Shown one piece after another: positions 55,071 to 64,000 of a stretch of 64,000 nucleotides of DNA. The stretch is from an uncultured Porphyromonadaceae bacterium. Its GTDB lineage: Bacteria; Bacteroidota; Bacteroidia; Bacteroidales; Muribaculaceae. Where the stretch lies: NCBI GenBank assembly GCA_902495075.1, contig CABUVO010000001.1, positions 62,001 to 126,000 of the forward strand. The letters run 5' to 3'. The notes under the pieces are model-generated. The model was not told the origin of the DNA and made no database searches. It worked only from the letters and a program-made list of their open reading frames with translations. Both the position numbers and the translations under genes were made by a program. Position 1 is the first letter of the stretch. Every line of letters starts with the position of its first letter.

Positions 55071-55188
55071 AAGACAATGGGATTGGTTTTCAACTGCAAA
55101 ATTACTCAAAATCTGACAGATATGCAAGCAAAAGCCGCACCTTGCTTGCAGCGCTAATTATTCTACTAAGAGGTACGCTAAAAGGCTC

Positions 55189-56241
55189 TTATTTAGCAAT
55201 TTTAGATAGAATAGCTGACATAGCTTTATCGTAATTATCCTTAATGGCACCAACCTTCAAAATGCCGTGGTCAAATAATCGAAGAAGAAAATCATTATAT
55301 GATTCATTGGGGATACGATTAGGTAGATTCACATATATTATTGGAGCCAATACCAGACTGCCTTCAACGTATTGTGAAAATTCATCAAAAACATTTTGGC
55401 AGTCTCGAATCCCTAACATATGAGATATAAATACTTCGGCAGCCACGATGAAAGACTCGTTTCTGCCTTCTCCATGCTTTTGTGCTATATCCTCTTTACT
55501 TCTATAAAAAAGATCACTGTCAAGTTCGCTGAGTTTCTCCATAAGTTCGGGGGAAATGTGGAGATTATGTAAATTTTCGTGAATATAAATATTCATAAAA
55601 TTTAATCTCAACTGTTTTTCTATTTCAGGATTTAGAATAAGTGGAGTGCAGCAAAATGATTCATCTGAAAGATTAAAAGCATTTTCAATATCCAGAATAT
55701 ATATCTTGGATTGGGTGTCTGACAGAGATTCAGGTAAGAAAAACTCGGCAAGGCTTTGGTTTATGTTATTAAGTAAATCCTTATTCAGATTATAATTGTC
55801 AATATGTGATTTCAAGTTGGGATAAATCGTATTGTCCCAATAATCTGAATACCCATATTCAACCAATTTCTGACAGATATACGACAGTTGAGGTTGAACA
55901 GAAAGGATGCCTTTCGCCCATTCGACATCGCGAGCAAGGCTATCCAAATGTTGAATTGTGAACAGGCATTTTGTAATATCGTCGTTATCCCCGTGTATTT
56001 CAGAATAAAGATTGCAAAGTTTTGAAGCACTGCAATTAGAATTTACTTCGGAAATATTGGCGATAAAGACGGAATCAGAAAATAGTTCTGCAAACCGTGT
56101 ATCATCTTTAATATGGTCGATATATTGAGGCACACATAATAAATCGAAAGATTTAGAAGTGTTAAAAACATTGCCATAAGAAATATTCCACGGGAGTAAA
56201 GTATATATTACAATTGCAAGAAGTCGAAATAGGTGATTCAT
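55189..56241 (-). CDS. Secreted protein with HExxH metallopeptidase signature
   Basis: A 350-residue protein with a signal peptide (about 1-23). It contains H221-E-N-L-H225 (YIHENLHNLH), the gluzincin-type zinc-binding motif, and E262 or E269 in ESFIVAAEVFISH, a plausible third ligand 37-44 residues later. The rest shows no known domain to me. It resembles the general layout of DUF4932-like Bacteroidetes proteins, but this is a guess. A hexapeptide-level HExxH can arise by chance; the exported nature and following Glu-rich helix support a real peptidase. It stands alone on its strand. Confidence 0.6.
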   Translation of the reverse strand: MNHLFRLLAIVIYTLLPWNISYGNVFNTSKSFDLLCVPQYIDHIKDDTRFAELFSDSVFIANISEVNSNCSASKLCNLYSEIHGDNDDITKCLFTIQHLDSLARDVEWAKGILSVQPQLSYICQKLVEYGYSDYWDNTIYPNLKSHIDNYNLNKDLLNNINQSLAEFFLPESLSDTQSKIYILDIENAFNLSDESFCCTPLILNPEIEKQLRLNFMNIYIHENLHNLHISPELMEKLSELDSDLFYRSKEDIAQKHGEGRNESFIVAAEVFISHMLGIRDCQNVFDEFSQYVEGSLVLAPIIYVNLPNRIPNESYNDFLLRLFDHGILKVGAIKDNYDKAMSAILSKIAK

Positions 56242-56306
56242 AAAAGCATTTGCGTATTTAACTTATAAACTTCTGCTTTGCGCTTGCGGAAGTTGAATAA
56301 TTAATA

Positions 56307-56489
56307 TTATGGAGAAACGACGAGGTCGTAAATTATCCAAAAAATTAGAGTGTAGATCCCCATAACAATGAAGTAACGTAACGACTTGGATTTAATAAAT
56401 TGGTATTTGTCAAAAATCCAAAGAATAAGCATTCCTACAACAAGGTACAAGATTAAATAGTACCAAGGCAGATGTAAAAGATTTGTCAT
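56307..56489 (-). CDS. 60-residue membrane protein
   Basis: Starts MTNLLHLPWYYLILYLVVG at 56489, four bases past the stop of the 39-residue gene at 56494. Two hydrophobic segments (about 8-25 and 38-57). An in-frame codon further upstream would extend it through the other gene and is rejected. Unknown function. Confidence 0.6.
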   Translation of the reverse strand: MTNLLHLPWYYLILYLVVGMLILWIFDKYQFIKSKSLRYFIVMGIYTLIFWIIYDLVVSP

Positions 56490-56493
56490 TATG

Positions 56494-56613
56494 TTATGGG
56501 CGTTTTTCTTTATTTTGTTGGCTTTTTTTATACTTTCTATAGTAGTAGCCTCCAATAATGCCACCGATTATTCCTGCTACGATTGGAAGATAAGAGTAAT
56601 ATGGAAGATTCAT
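56494..56613 (-). CDS. 39-residue small membrane protein
   Basis: MNLPYYSYLPIVAGIIGGII then GYYYRKYKKSQQNKEKRP. One glycine-rich helix followed by a positive tail, so the N-terminus should be outside. The stop is four bases from the start of the following membrane gene, which suggests a two-gene operon. Such short, basic, Gly-rich membrane peptides include toxin-like and regulatory peptides; function here is unknown. Confidence 0.55.
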   Translation of the reverse strand: MNLPYYSYLPIVAGIIGGIIGGYYYRKYKKSQQNKEKRP

Positions 56614-56888
56614 AATTTGAGGGTTTAATATTTTTAGTTTAACGATTTATGGGTTCGTATTAGTATAAATGCTTCGGTTATTATTTAGTGGATACTGAGA
56701 GCCAAGTGTTTAATCCATTTAAAAGCTGATGTTTAGCGTTAAAATTTAGTACCGAAAATTTGGTCAAGTCGCTGATTATTAAGTAACTTTATAGTATCTG
56801 ACCACGCATAAAGCTATGCTGATTCTCAACTATTTGATCTATATTCAAATTTTTAACGAACTATTGTCATATCAGATTCTTTAAGATA

Positions 56889-57074
56889 TAAGTAAGTAAG
56901 AATAATTAACCGATATATGTAAGTAATGAAATCTTGCACTATAAAACTTGTTCTTTTGGGCTGTTTTTACCTTGTAATTCAGTCGCATATGCCAATATGC
57001 TCCATCATTACGCGGCAAAAGCATCTCAAAAATAACTGCGTTTTATATGTGCATTAAATTTTCTTACTTACTTA
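56889..57074. mobile_element. 186-bp MITE-like fold-back element
   Basis: Ends TAAGTAAGTAAGAA (56889-56902) and its exact reverse complement (57061-57074), and further matching arms inside, including TGCACTATAAAAC against GTTTTATATGTGCA and the central GCATAT (56985-56990) with ATATGC (56995-57000). No coding sequence. It fills most of the 496-base gap between 56614 and 57109; the rest of that gap shows nothing else recognisable. Confidence 0.72.
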
Positions 57075-57109
57075 CTTAAAATACAACGAATCAATCAAAG
57101 AGACGATTG

Positions 57110-57781
57110 TTATTGCTCAATGATAGGATCGAGCCAATAGTGAGCTTCCTTCCACTCTTTGTCAAAAGTCATTTCATAGTTAAAATCAAAAGGATATTTA
57201 TCAGATGAAATAAGTTTTTGAAGGTATTCATGTGCTGTTTCCGGATTATTAACATACCACATTGCCTGCGTATGTCCACCCCCCGTAATTCTTCCAAGAA
57301 ATATCGCATTGGGATGTTTTTTGTTTCCAGCGAGTTCTTTAGACAACTTCTCAACAAATTTCTGCATTTTCGAAGAATCCTTCTTGATGGGCATATCACT
57401 ACCAACCGTCTCTTTAAACTCAATAATAAGCGATAAATACCACCCGAATGCCTCCTTTGGATTGAGTTTCATTATACCGATGTTAAATACACCGACAAAA
57501 GGCTTATTATTTAACATAAATTCAGTAGCAGAATATTCTTCTTTGGGAAGTTCAACTAAATAATAATCTGATATTTTTAATTGAGCGCTCGAATCATAGG
57601 ATTGTTCTTTTTTCTTTTTTAATAAATCTAATAATCCCATTATATTGTCATTTGTTGTTATCGTATCGACATTATTATTTAAGCTATCCGTAGTACCGAC
57701 TATGTATGATGGCAGTGATATTGCTGACACTATCAAAACTACCAAACATATGCCTATACCGAGTATATTTTTAATTCTCAT
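57110..57781 (-). CDS. DUF695-like protein with membrane anchor
   Basis: A 223-residue protein with an N-terminal hydrophobic helix (about 6-26) and a Ser/Thr/Asp linker. Residues 60-220 contain FVGVFNIGIMKL, RITGGGHTQAMWYVNNPETA and FDFNYEMTFDKEWKEAHYWLD. This pattern (a ...FxYxMxxDxxW... block) suggests the DUF695/RraB-like group, not confirmed. It lies after the fold-back element and has no close neighbour on its strand. No function known. Confidence 0.65.
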   Translation of the reverse strand: MRIKNILGIGICLVVLIVSAISLPSYIVGTTDSLNNNVDTITTNDNIMGLLDLLKKKKEQSYDSSAQLKISDYYLVELPKEEYSATEFMLNNKPFVGVFNIGIMKLNPKEAFGWYLSLIIEFKETVGSDMPIKKDSSKMQKFVEKLSKELAGNKKHPNAIFLGRITGGGHTQAMWYVNNPETAHEYLQKLISSDKYPFDFNYEMTFDKEWKEAHYWLDPIIEQ

Positions 57782-57875
57782 TGTAAGTGAAATTTATAGT
57801 TAGGTTTTGTTATAGGAATATATTATGAGGTTGTTTAAACTATTTATGTACGGGGTTTCATTTTGATTCCAACAC

Positions 57876-58385
57876 TTACATAAGATTTGTAGCAACTATA
57901 TGTGGTTCGGATGATAGCGGCGGCTCAAAATTGGAATAGAAGGAGGAGAGGTCTTCGGGAGACACAATCTGATCGTTGGGTCCTGTGCCTCTACGTCGGG
58001 AGAGACGTTCGCTGAGGAGTGGGAGAGGGGTTTCAAGGTAGATGAAGATTGGTTCTACGCCATGCTCGCGACAAAGGGCAAGAGTTCTTTCTCGTTTTAT
58101 TTTCTTACACATTGTAGAGTCCAATACAACTTTTTCACCTTTATCAATAGATTCGGCAAGTTGTTGATCCATCTCTTTAGCCGCCTGCATAAAGATCATC
58201 TTCCTGCGTTCGGATGGAAATGATGAAAATCTGGAGCCATAAAGGCTCCAGATATGTTCATCAAGAGAAAGGCGTTTATAGCCTTTCTCTTCAAGTTTTT
58301 TTGAAAAATATGTTTTGCCCGACCCACTGATTCCACACATCAATATCACGGGAGAATCAATATCAGAATGCAGCATCAACTCCAA
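57876..58385 (-). CDS. P-loop nucleoside kinase-like protein
   Basis: A 169-residue ATP-binding protein of the AAA_33/zeta-toxin-like kinase group. Walker A is GISGSGKT (18-25), and the region RLSLDEHIW resembles the Walker B/lid start. The substrate is unknown. Starts may be at residue 1 or 4. Its start overlaps the end of the DUF362 gene by up to 23 bases, so it is cotranscribed with it. Confidence 0.8.
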   Translation of the reverse strand: MELMLHSDIDSPVILMCGISGSGKTYFSKKLEEKGYKRLSLDEHIWSLYGSRFSSFPSERRKMIFMQAAKEMDQQLAESIDKGEKVVLDSTMCKKIKRERTLALCREHGVEPIFIYLETPLPLLSERLSRRRGTGPNDQIVSPEDLSSFYSNFEPPLSSEPHIVATNLM

Positions 58386-59277
58386 CAGGTTCTACATTAA
58401 TAATTTCATATTTCTGAGAACCAAGACCTAATTTTTCTGCGTAGTCAAGGATATGCATTGCATTGCGTGATTCCATACGCTCAATCAGATGAGATTTGCC
58501 TGGATCGGGAGAGTTGTAAACCATATCTACGCATGCGCGATCCAATGCCACGGGATCGAGAGAAGCCAGGATGCCTATGTCTTCCATTTTGACTGATTCT
58601 GGTTCTGCAACACAATCGCAATCAACAGAGAGGTTATTGGCAACATTAATAAAAAGAATATTGTCTCCCGCTTTGTCAAATACAGATTCGCATGCTTCTG
58701 CCATTGATTCAAGAAAATCTTCCTGTGGCGGAACATTTTCCCAGTCTACGGGAACATCTTTTGATTTTCCGGCAGTATGAATCCATGCCTTGCCGGCAGA
58801 AGAAGCCATGCCAATGGCAACATTCTTCAATGCTCCTCCAAAACCAGCCATGGGGTGTCCTTTGAAGTGGGAGAGAACCATGGTAAAGTCGTAATCTTTC
58901 CAGTTTTTACCGATGAAGTTCTCTTTAAGGTGTTTGCCGTTTCTTACCGGAAGAGATATCTCACCATTTGCGTCCATTATGTCTACCTCTGCAATTGCGG
59001 TGAATCCATGTTCTGCGGCGGTCTGGAGATGGTCTGCGGCATTGCATCTGCGTCCCTCATAGGCAGTGTTGCATTCCACGATTGTTGCCTCGGTGAGATG
59101 TATAAGTTTTTTGATTACATCTGTGCTGAGATGATTGGGATTGCCGGCTTCTCCGGTGGAGAGTTTTGCTGCCACTCTGCCCTTTGCCTCACGTCCAAGG
59201 GATTGATAGACTTTGACGAGATTGTCGGCCGTGATGCGCGGACAGAAATATACTTTTGAGACTTGTTTAGTATCCAT
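58363..59277 (-). CDS. DUF362-family protein
   Basis: A 304-residue soluble protein of the DUF362 family. Recognisable stretches are KLSTGEAGNPNHLSTDVI, MVLSHFKGHPMAGFGGALKN and DPVALDRACVDMVY. The ferredoxin-like Cys clusters of longer family members are absent here. The family is thought to bind an iron-sulfur protein or act in unknown metabolism. It overlaps the kinase gene at its 3' end, and the two probably form one operon. Confidence 0.8.
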   Translation of the reverse strand: MDTKQVSKVYFCPRITADNLVKVYQSLGREAKGRVAAKLSTGEAGNPNHLSTDVIKKLIHLTEATIVECNTAYEGRRCNAADHLQTAAEHGFTAIAEVDIMDANGEISLPVRNGKHLKENFIGKNWKDYDFTMVLSHFKGHPMAGFGGALKNVAIGMASSAGKAWIHTAGKSKDVPVDWENVPPQEDFLESMAEACESVFDKAGDNILFINVANNLSVDCDCVAEPESVKMEDIGILASLDPVALDRACVDMVYNSPDPGKSHLIERMESRNAMHILDYAEKLGLGSQKYEIINVEPVGVDAAF

Positions 59278-59290
59278 AATTTATTGTATG

Positions 59291-59467
59291 TTATAATGTT
59301 TTATGCAATTTCGGAAGTGAGATAAAGTTACATAATCCAAAAACAATGAAGAAAATGCCTATAAAGATTTCGTGCAACCCCTCATAAAATATCAATTGTA
59401 AAATACCCAGGACGATTTGGGCAATTGCAAGAAAAATTGAAAGGATTATCCTCTGCTTTTGTTTCAT
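59291..59467 (-). CDS. 58-residue small membrane protein
   Basis: Starts MKQKQRIILSIFLAIAQIVL; two hydrophobic segments (about 7-27 and 32-50). Upstream on the minus strand the 169-base gap to the M3 peptidase gene offers room for a promoter. Unknown function. Confidence 0.55.
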   Translation of the reverse strand: MKQKQRIILSIFLAIAQIVLGILQLIFYEGLHEIFIGIFFIVFGLCNFISLPKLHKTL

Positions 59468-59567
59468 TTTGAATTTATACTTTATGAGCATGATTAAACG
59501 ACCTCTATTCCAAAAACAAAATTACATAAAATTAGAAGAAAATCAAATTGGAGAAAGGAATAATTTG

Positions 59568-59575
59568 TATATTTG
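59568..59575 (+). promoter_or_regulatory. -7 element of the M3 peptidase gene
   Basis: TATATTTG 62 bases before the chosen ATG; the upstream element is weak (ATTG with a 17-base spacer). Confidence 0.45.
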
Positions 59576-59636
59576 CAAATGTATTGGTGCGCTTTTTGCA
59601 CTATTTACAATAGGAACTAAAAAATATAGGTATAAT

Positions 59637-61775
59637 ATGAATTATTTTATCAGATCATTAACGGCGTTGACAATGGTTACATTTGCAGCCTCGGCTGTCG
59701 GCTCTGTATCAAATCCATTGATTGACGGCTCGAAATTGCCTTTTGGCACGATGCCATTGTCTAAACTGACTCCGGCTCAGTTTGAAGAAGGCGTTCTTGA
59801 AGGAATCAAATTGCAGAATCAAGAGATAGATGCGATTACCAATCAACGAAGTGTGCCTACTTTCGAAAATACCATAGTAGCTCTCGACAGAAGTGGTCAG
59901 GTTCTCAATAGATCTCTTCTTGCTTTGAGCAACCTGGAAAGTGCTTCGGGAGATCCTGAAATTATGGATGTCCTTGCAAGAGTTACCCCGGCATTGTCGG
60001 AGCATTCATCTAACATCATGCTTAACGAACGGTTATGGTCTCGCGTTAAGCAAGTATATGAGAATAAGGATAAAGATACAAGTCTTACCCCTGAAGATCG
60101 AAGACTTATAGATAAGACATATCTCGGCTTCATTCTTTCAGGTGCTGATCTTAAGGGTGCGGATCGTGAAAAATTCCGCAAATTGAATTCAGAACTGTCT
60201 GAACTTACAGTGAAGTATGGTCAGAATGTTTCGAATGCAATGAAAGAGCCATCCCGCAGGATGTGGCTGAAGAAATCGGATCTTTCAGGGATTCCTGAAT
60301 CTGTTGTGGAATCATACAGAGCCGCAGCAAAAGATGCCTTGGCTCAAGATGGTAAGGATGATGATGAATCAATGTACCTGGTCACTGTTTTTGCACCATC
60401 TTATCAACCTTTCATGAAATATTCCGATCGCAGAGACCTGCGTGAACGTTTATACAGATTATTCAACAGTCGTAATAATGGTGGTAAATATGATAATACA
60501 GCTATTCTTCGAGATATCGCCAATGTCAGACTTGAGCTTGCCAATCTGATGGGTAAAAAGAATTTTGCTGAATACCAGCTTCAGAACACCATGGCAAAGA
60601 CTCCGGAGGCGGTTACTGAGTTCCTTGAGAACCTTCGCAATGCTTACACGGAGCCTATGAAGGCCGAGCTGAAGGAGATACAAGATTTTGCGAGACAGAA
60701 AGAAGGCAGTGATTTTCAGCTTACAGCTTGGGATTATTCTTATTGGTCAGATAAACTCAAGAATGAGCGTTATGCTTTCAATGATGAGGACATGAAGCCT
60801 TATTTTGAGTTGAATAATACCATAAACGGGGTGTTTGGTCTCGCCACTAAACTCTATGGATACAAATTCAAAGAAACAAAGAATATTGATAAATATCATC
60901 CTGATGTTAAAGTTTATGAAGTTTACGAGAAAGATGGCAAACTCCTCGGAATACTTTATGCCGACTTTTTCTATCGCGATGGCAAAAGCCCAGGCGCATG
61001 GATGACAGAATTCCGTGGTGAAACAAAGGATGATGAGGGAAACAAAGAGATTCCTTTTATTTCTATTGTCTGCAACTTCTCTAAACCGGTAGGCAACAAT
61101 GCAGTTCTTCTGACTCCATATGAAGTTGAGACCTTCCTTCACGAATTCGGTCATGCTCTTCATGGACTTTCTTCGGAAGCAAAATATGCATCATTAAGCG
61201 GTACTAATGTCGACCATGATTTTGTGGAACTTTTCTCTCAATTCAATGAAAACTATCTCACGGAGAAGGAGTATCTCGATGGATTTGCGAAACATTACAA
61301 GACCGGTAAGAAGATGCCTCAGGAATTGATAAATAAATTCTTAAAATCATCTCAATTCGGAGCTGCATACGCTTGTATGCGTCAGCTTGGTTTCGGATAT
61401 CTCGATATGGCTTATCATACAATTGAAACTCCGTTGAGAGCGTCTGCCGATCTTGAAGAATTTGAGAAAAACGCTCAGAATCCAGTGCGGTGTTTCGAAG
61501 CAATCGAGGGATGCATGACATCTCCCTCATTCGGACATATATTTTCCGGAGGTTATGCAGCCGGATATTATGGATATAAATGGGCAGAATCGCTTGATGC
61601 CGATGCTTTTGCTGCATTTAAGGAAACCGGTATTTTTAATCCCAAGACAGCAGCAAAATTCAGGAAGATGCTTCAAGCCGGAGATACTGTTGATCCAATG
61701 GAACTCTATGTAGAATTCAGAGGTAAGAAGCCGACTGTGGATGCATTGATGGAGCGCGACGGAATAAAGAAATAA
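59637..61775 (+). CDS. M3-family oligopeptidase (Dcp/OpdA-like), exported
   Basis: A 712-residue zinc metallopeptidase cutting small peptides. The start at 59637 (MNYFIRSLTALTMVTFAASAVGS) gives a signal peptide; a longer frame begins 56 codons earlier but would start before the -7 element. The active site is HEFGHALHG with the third ligand in the downstream helix (HDFVELFSQFNENYL). Known members are peptidyl-dipeptidases or oligopeptidase A. The exported form would act in the periplasm. Confidence 0.93.
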   Translation: MNYFIRSLTALTMVTFAASAVGSVSNPLIDGSKLPFGTMPLSKLTPAQFEEGVLEGIKLQNQEIDAITNQRSVPTFENTIVALDRSGQVLNRSLLALSNLESASGDPEIMDVLARVTPALSEHSSNIMLNERLWSRVKQVYENKDKDTSLTPEDRRLIDKTYLGFILSGADLKGADREKFRKLNSELSELTVKYGQNVSNAMKEPSRRMWLKKSDLSGIPESVVESYRAAAKDALAQDGKDDDESMYLVTVFAPSYQPFMKYSDRRDLRERLYRLFNSRNNGGKYDNTAILRDIANVRLELANLMGKKNFAEYQLQNTMAKTPEAVTEFLENLRNAYTEPMKAELKEIQDFARQKEGSDFQLTAWDYSYWSDKLKNERYAFNDEDMKPYFELNNTINGVFGLATKLYGYKFKETKNIDKYHPDVKVYEVYEKDGKLLGILYADFFYRDGKSPGAWMTEFRGETKDDEGNKEIPFISIVCNFSKPVGNNAVLLTPYEVETFLHEFGHALHGLSSEAKYASLSGTNVDHDFVELFSQFNENYLTEKEYLDGFAKHYKTGKKMPQELINKFLKSSQFGAAYACMRQLGFGYLDMAYHTIETPLRASADLEEFEKNAQNPVRCFEAIEGCMTSPSFGHIFSGGYAAGYYGYKWAESLDADAFAAFKETGIFNPKTAAKFRKMLQAGDTVDPMELYVEFRGKKPTVDALMERDGIKK

Positions 61776-61826
61776 GATATATAACTTCCCCTGCAAAAAT
61801 TGTCTGGATAGGAGTAATGAAAAAAT

Positions 61827-61854
61827 TGAGCGCGTCTTTTATAAGATGCGCTCA
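61827..61854. terminator. Intrinsic terminator after the M3 peptidase gene
   Basis: Stem of 12 bp (61827-61838 with 61843-61854) with one G-T pair and a 4-base loop, then TTTATTT. It separates convergent genes. Confidence 0.85.
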
Positions 61855-61870
61855 GTTTATTTAGGGGGTA

Positions 61871-63094
61871 TCAAGGTTTCATAATTTTTGTGGCTACACA
61901 TATTATATTTGTATTTGCAGCCGTTGCCCTGAAAGCGTAAATGAATTTATCGATACCTTCTTTTACTCTTAACTTCTTTCGTAAGCTTTCAGCCTCTATG
62001 GGATAATTCCTTGCCGACACGCAGTATCGTTGATTTTTTAGTTTCTTTAAAGCTGTCTTATCTGGGAATTCCTCAATATGCAAAACTCTTCCGGGGAAAT
62101 CAGGATAAAACTTTTCAGAGATAAACAAGGACGTATTAGGTGCTACATGTTTAATACCAGCGAAGCGGGAACATAGAGCACCTGCTGAGCGTAATTTCAT
62201 TAATCCGGCATTAGGCTCATAAAGAAAACTTCCTATTTTTAAATCATCGGATGATGCAATGGATGTATCAGTGACTGCCAATTCTTCTTTTTCGAACAAA
62301 ATATCTGAAATAATCCCGGAGTCATCAAGGTCAATTATTCTTATTCCCTGAAATGAAATTCCCTTGACTATTTCTACTAATACCTCTTTGCATTCACTTT
62401 TTACACAAACGATGTGGATATATGTCGTTTCGGGTATTTCTTTTATAATCTGAGAAATATCGAGAAGAGGAGATGATTTTATAAAAATCCTGTCAGCCTT
62501 CTCAAGCATAAGGGGCATTAATTTGACAACATCGGGCGTGCAGTCGGCAAAAGAATACATGCGTCGATTATTTGCATCACGTCTTGCCGGATCAATGAAT
62601 ATGATATCAACTTTAGAATCAATAGATGCCAGAAATTCAGTGCTGTCAATATTGATAGCCGTAATATTACTGGTATTTAGAATTTTTGCATTATGTCGCA
62701 ACGCTTCTGATTTGTTCGCATCTACATCGCATGCTGTCACCTTGTTTCCTCGCATTGCGATTGACAAGGCATCTATGCCCAGACCGGCTGTCATATCTAC
62801 CACGATTTTACCGGATCCTGCTAAAGCTGCATGATATTCCGCGACTCTTTCATCTGATGCTTGTTCAGAAGAAATGGAATCGGGAAAAAGAAATTGTTGG
62901 AAACTAAGGAAATAGGATAGTTTTGATAATGTTTTTCGTCTGCAAATTATTTGGGTTATTGCAAAATCCAGAGGGAAGGGCAGCTCTTTATTGTGATATT
63001 TGAGAAGTAGCTGATTGCCGTCAACCTTTTCATTGTCTGAAATAAAACGGAAGAACGGACTCGCAGAATTTTCAAATTCACTATAATCTGTCAT
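61871..63094 (-). CDS. THUMP-like-domain methyltransferase-fold protein
   Basis: A 407-residue Rossmann-fold methyltransferase-like protein. The SAM-binding motif VVDMTAGLGIDALSIAM (98-114), the acidic ACDVDANKSEA (121-131) and DPARRD (168-173) are present. The C-terminal part (about 250-405) corresponds to the THUMP-like domain seen in this family. An RNA methylation role is suggested by the family, but the substrate is unknown. The divergent region of 158 bases separates it from the amidase gene. Confidence 0.85.
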   Translation of the reverse strand: MTDYSEFENSASPFFRFISDNEKVDGNQLLLKYHNKELPFPLDFAITQIICRRKTLSKLSYFLSFQQFLFPDSISSEQASDERVAEYHAALAGSGKIVVDMTAGLGIDALSIAMRGNKVTACDVDANKSEALRHNAKILNTSNITAINIDSTEFLASIDSKVDIIFIDPARRDANNRRMYSFADCTPDVVKLMPLMLEKADRIFIKSSPLLDISQIIKEIPETTYIHIVCVKSECKEVLVEIVKGISFQGIRIIDLDDSGIISDILFEKEELAVTDTSIASSDDLKIGSFLYEPNAGLMKLRSAGALCSRFAGIKHVAPNTSLFISEKFYPDFPGRVLHIEEFPDKTALKKLKNQRYCVSARNYPIEAESLRKKLRVKEGIDKFIYAFRATAANTNIICVATKIMKP

Positions 63095-63226
63095 AATATA
63101 CTCTAAATTTTCTACAAATTTAATAATTAGCGATCATTTTTCAAAAACGTGCGGCAGAGCAATATGAGAAGTAAAAAAATTGCGTTAACAAAATTTAAAT
63201 ATTTTTTCAGGCTGCGAAAAAAGAGA

Positions 63227-63234
63227 TATATTTG
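63227..63234 (+). promoter_or_regulatory. -7 element of the amidase gene
   Basis: TATATTTG, 18 bases before the ATG; the upstream TTTG element is not convincing. Confidence 0.5.
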
Positions 63235-63252
63235 CAGATAAATTTTGTGAAA

Positions 63253-64000
63253 ATGAATTTTAAAAGCAATCTACGTATATTATCATTAATTTCGATTCTA
63301 TCAATCTTTAGTATATTCCCTGCTGTGAATATACAGGCTCATGATGCACCAAAGAAAGGTGACGAGTTTGTTCTGGTTATTGATCCGGGACATGGAGGGC
63401 ATGATGCCGGTGCTGTTGATAATAATGTAAAAGAGAAGGATATAAACCTTGGAGTTGCAAAAAAACTTGCTGCCAAGATTAAGAAAGGAATGAAAAATGT
63501 TAAGGTTGTAATGACCAGAGACAATGACTCCTACATCACACTTCAGGACCGTGCTAAAATCGCAAATGATAATAAAGGGAATCTTTTTATTTCCATTCAT
63601 ACTAATTCCGTAGATAAGACAAACCCCAATAGAAAGAAAGTCAACGGAGCTTCAGTTTATGCCCTCGGTCTTCATAAGGATCAGAGCAACCTTCAAGTGG
63701 CGCGTAGAGAAAACTCGGTTATTGAGCTGGAAAAGAATTTTGAGCAGAAATATAGCGGCTTTGATCCTTCAAAAGATGAATCGTATATTATTTTTGAGAT
63801 GGCTCAAAAAAAGAATCTTGGTCAGAGTCTCAAGTTTGCAGATCTCGCGCAAAAGAATCTCGTAAAAGAGGCTGCAAGAGGAGACAGAGGTGTGAAACAG
63901 GCGGGGTTCTGGGTGTTATGGGCAACTTCGATGCCATCCGTCCTTGTGGAGCTTGATTTTATCTGTAATCCAAACTCGGCAGTATACATGGGATCTGAGA
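63253..64000 (+). CDS. N-acetylmuramoyl-L-alanine amidase (Amidase_3), 3' end missing
   Basis: A cell-wall amidase that cuts the bond between muramic acid and the stem peptide, for daughter-cell separation. The gene starts at 63253 (MNFKSNLRILSLIS) with a signal peptide (about 1-30) and runs off the right edge after about 249 codons. Zinc ligands appear as H in IDPGHGGHDAG, E in KEKDINLG and H in ISIHTNS, and the catalytic glutamate as VELDF near the edge. This fits the AmiC/CwlC group. Any C-terminal binding domain lies beyond the window. Confidence 0.92.
   Translation, partial: MNFKSNLRILSLISILSIFSIFPAVNIQAHDAPKKGDEFVLVIDPGHGGHDAGAVDNNVKEKDINLGVAKKLAAKIKKGMKNVKVVMTRDNDSYITLQDRAKIANDNKGNLFISIHTNSVDKTNPNRKKVNGASVYALGLHKDQSNLQVARRENSVIELEKNFEQKYSGFDPSKDESYIIFEMAQKKNLGQSLKFADLAQKNLVKEAARGDRGVKQAGFWVLWATSMPSVLVELDFICNPNSAVYMGSE

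Overview
This is one contig slice from a member of the Bacteroidales, most likely Muribaculaceae or a close relative. The evidence is the short Bacteroidetes-type primary sigma factor, Bacteroidetes promoters (TTTG, 19-20 bases, TAnnTTTG) in front of many genes, the L28-L33-DUF4295 ribosomal cluster, a fused formiminotransferase-cyclodeaminase in a four-gene histidine-utilisation operon, a subclass-A2 type class A beta-lactamase and many exported proteins of Bacteroidetes type. The family-level placement is inference. No rRNA, tRNA, CRISPR array, integrase or complete insertion sequence was recognised.

Left part (1-31.7 kb) is ordinary core genome: a ClC channel (cut by the left edge), a sugar-phosphate transferase for surface polysaccharide, TsaC, NAD synthetase, an outer-membrane protein, the ribosomal cluster, a CinA-type amidase with TsaD, then TamB, a patatin lipase, a GH13 enzyme and PRPP synthetase in one direction. 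These are followed by an outer-membrane protein, the primary sigma factor, a DegP protease, an ECF sigma factor, a DEAD-box helicase overlapping a TrmN6-like methyltransferase, a FadL/OmpP1 porin, a Trp/Gly-rich exported repeat protein, an NlpC/P60 lipoprotein, thioredoxin and DnaE.

Middle (31.8-44 kb): a lipoprotein beta-lactamase with its own promoter, then hutU-ftcD-hutI-hutH, which converts histidine to glutamate with the formimino group passed to tetrahydrofolate. The operon ends in a 26-bp terminator stem. RlmD and pyruvate phosphate dikinase follow.

Right-centre (44-59.3 kb) is an accessory zone. It holds an intact MntA/HepT toxin-antitoxin pair, a PD-(D/E)XK-like protein translationally coupled to a serine hydrolase, two copies of a small divergent unit (a minus-strand 70-codon frame beside a plus-strand mini membrane protein), two copies of a 73-bp block that keeps a minus-strand peptide ending, a TonB-domain protein and Crp regulator, a frameshifted S41 peptidase, a fragment of a duplicated outer-membrane protein gene, three long fold-back elements (50.35-50.46, 51.97-52.20 and 56.89-57.07 kb), and a run of exported or membrane proteins including a secreted protein with an HENLH metallopeptidase signature. 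The repeats and remnants suggest repeated insertion and decay here.

Right end (59.6-64 kb) returns to housekeeping: an M3 peptidase, a THUMP-like methyltransferase and an N-acetylmuramoyl-alanine amidase cut by the right edge.
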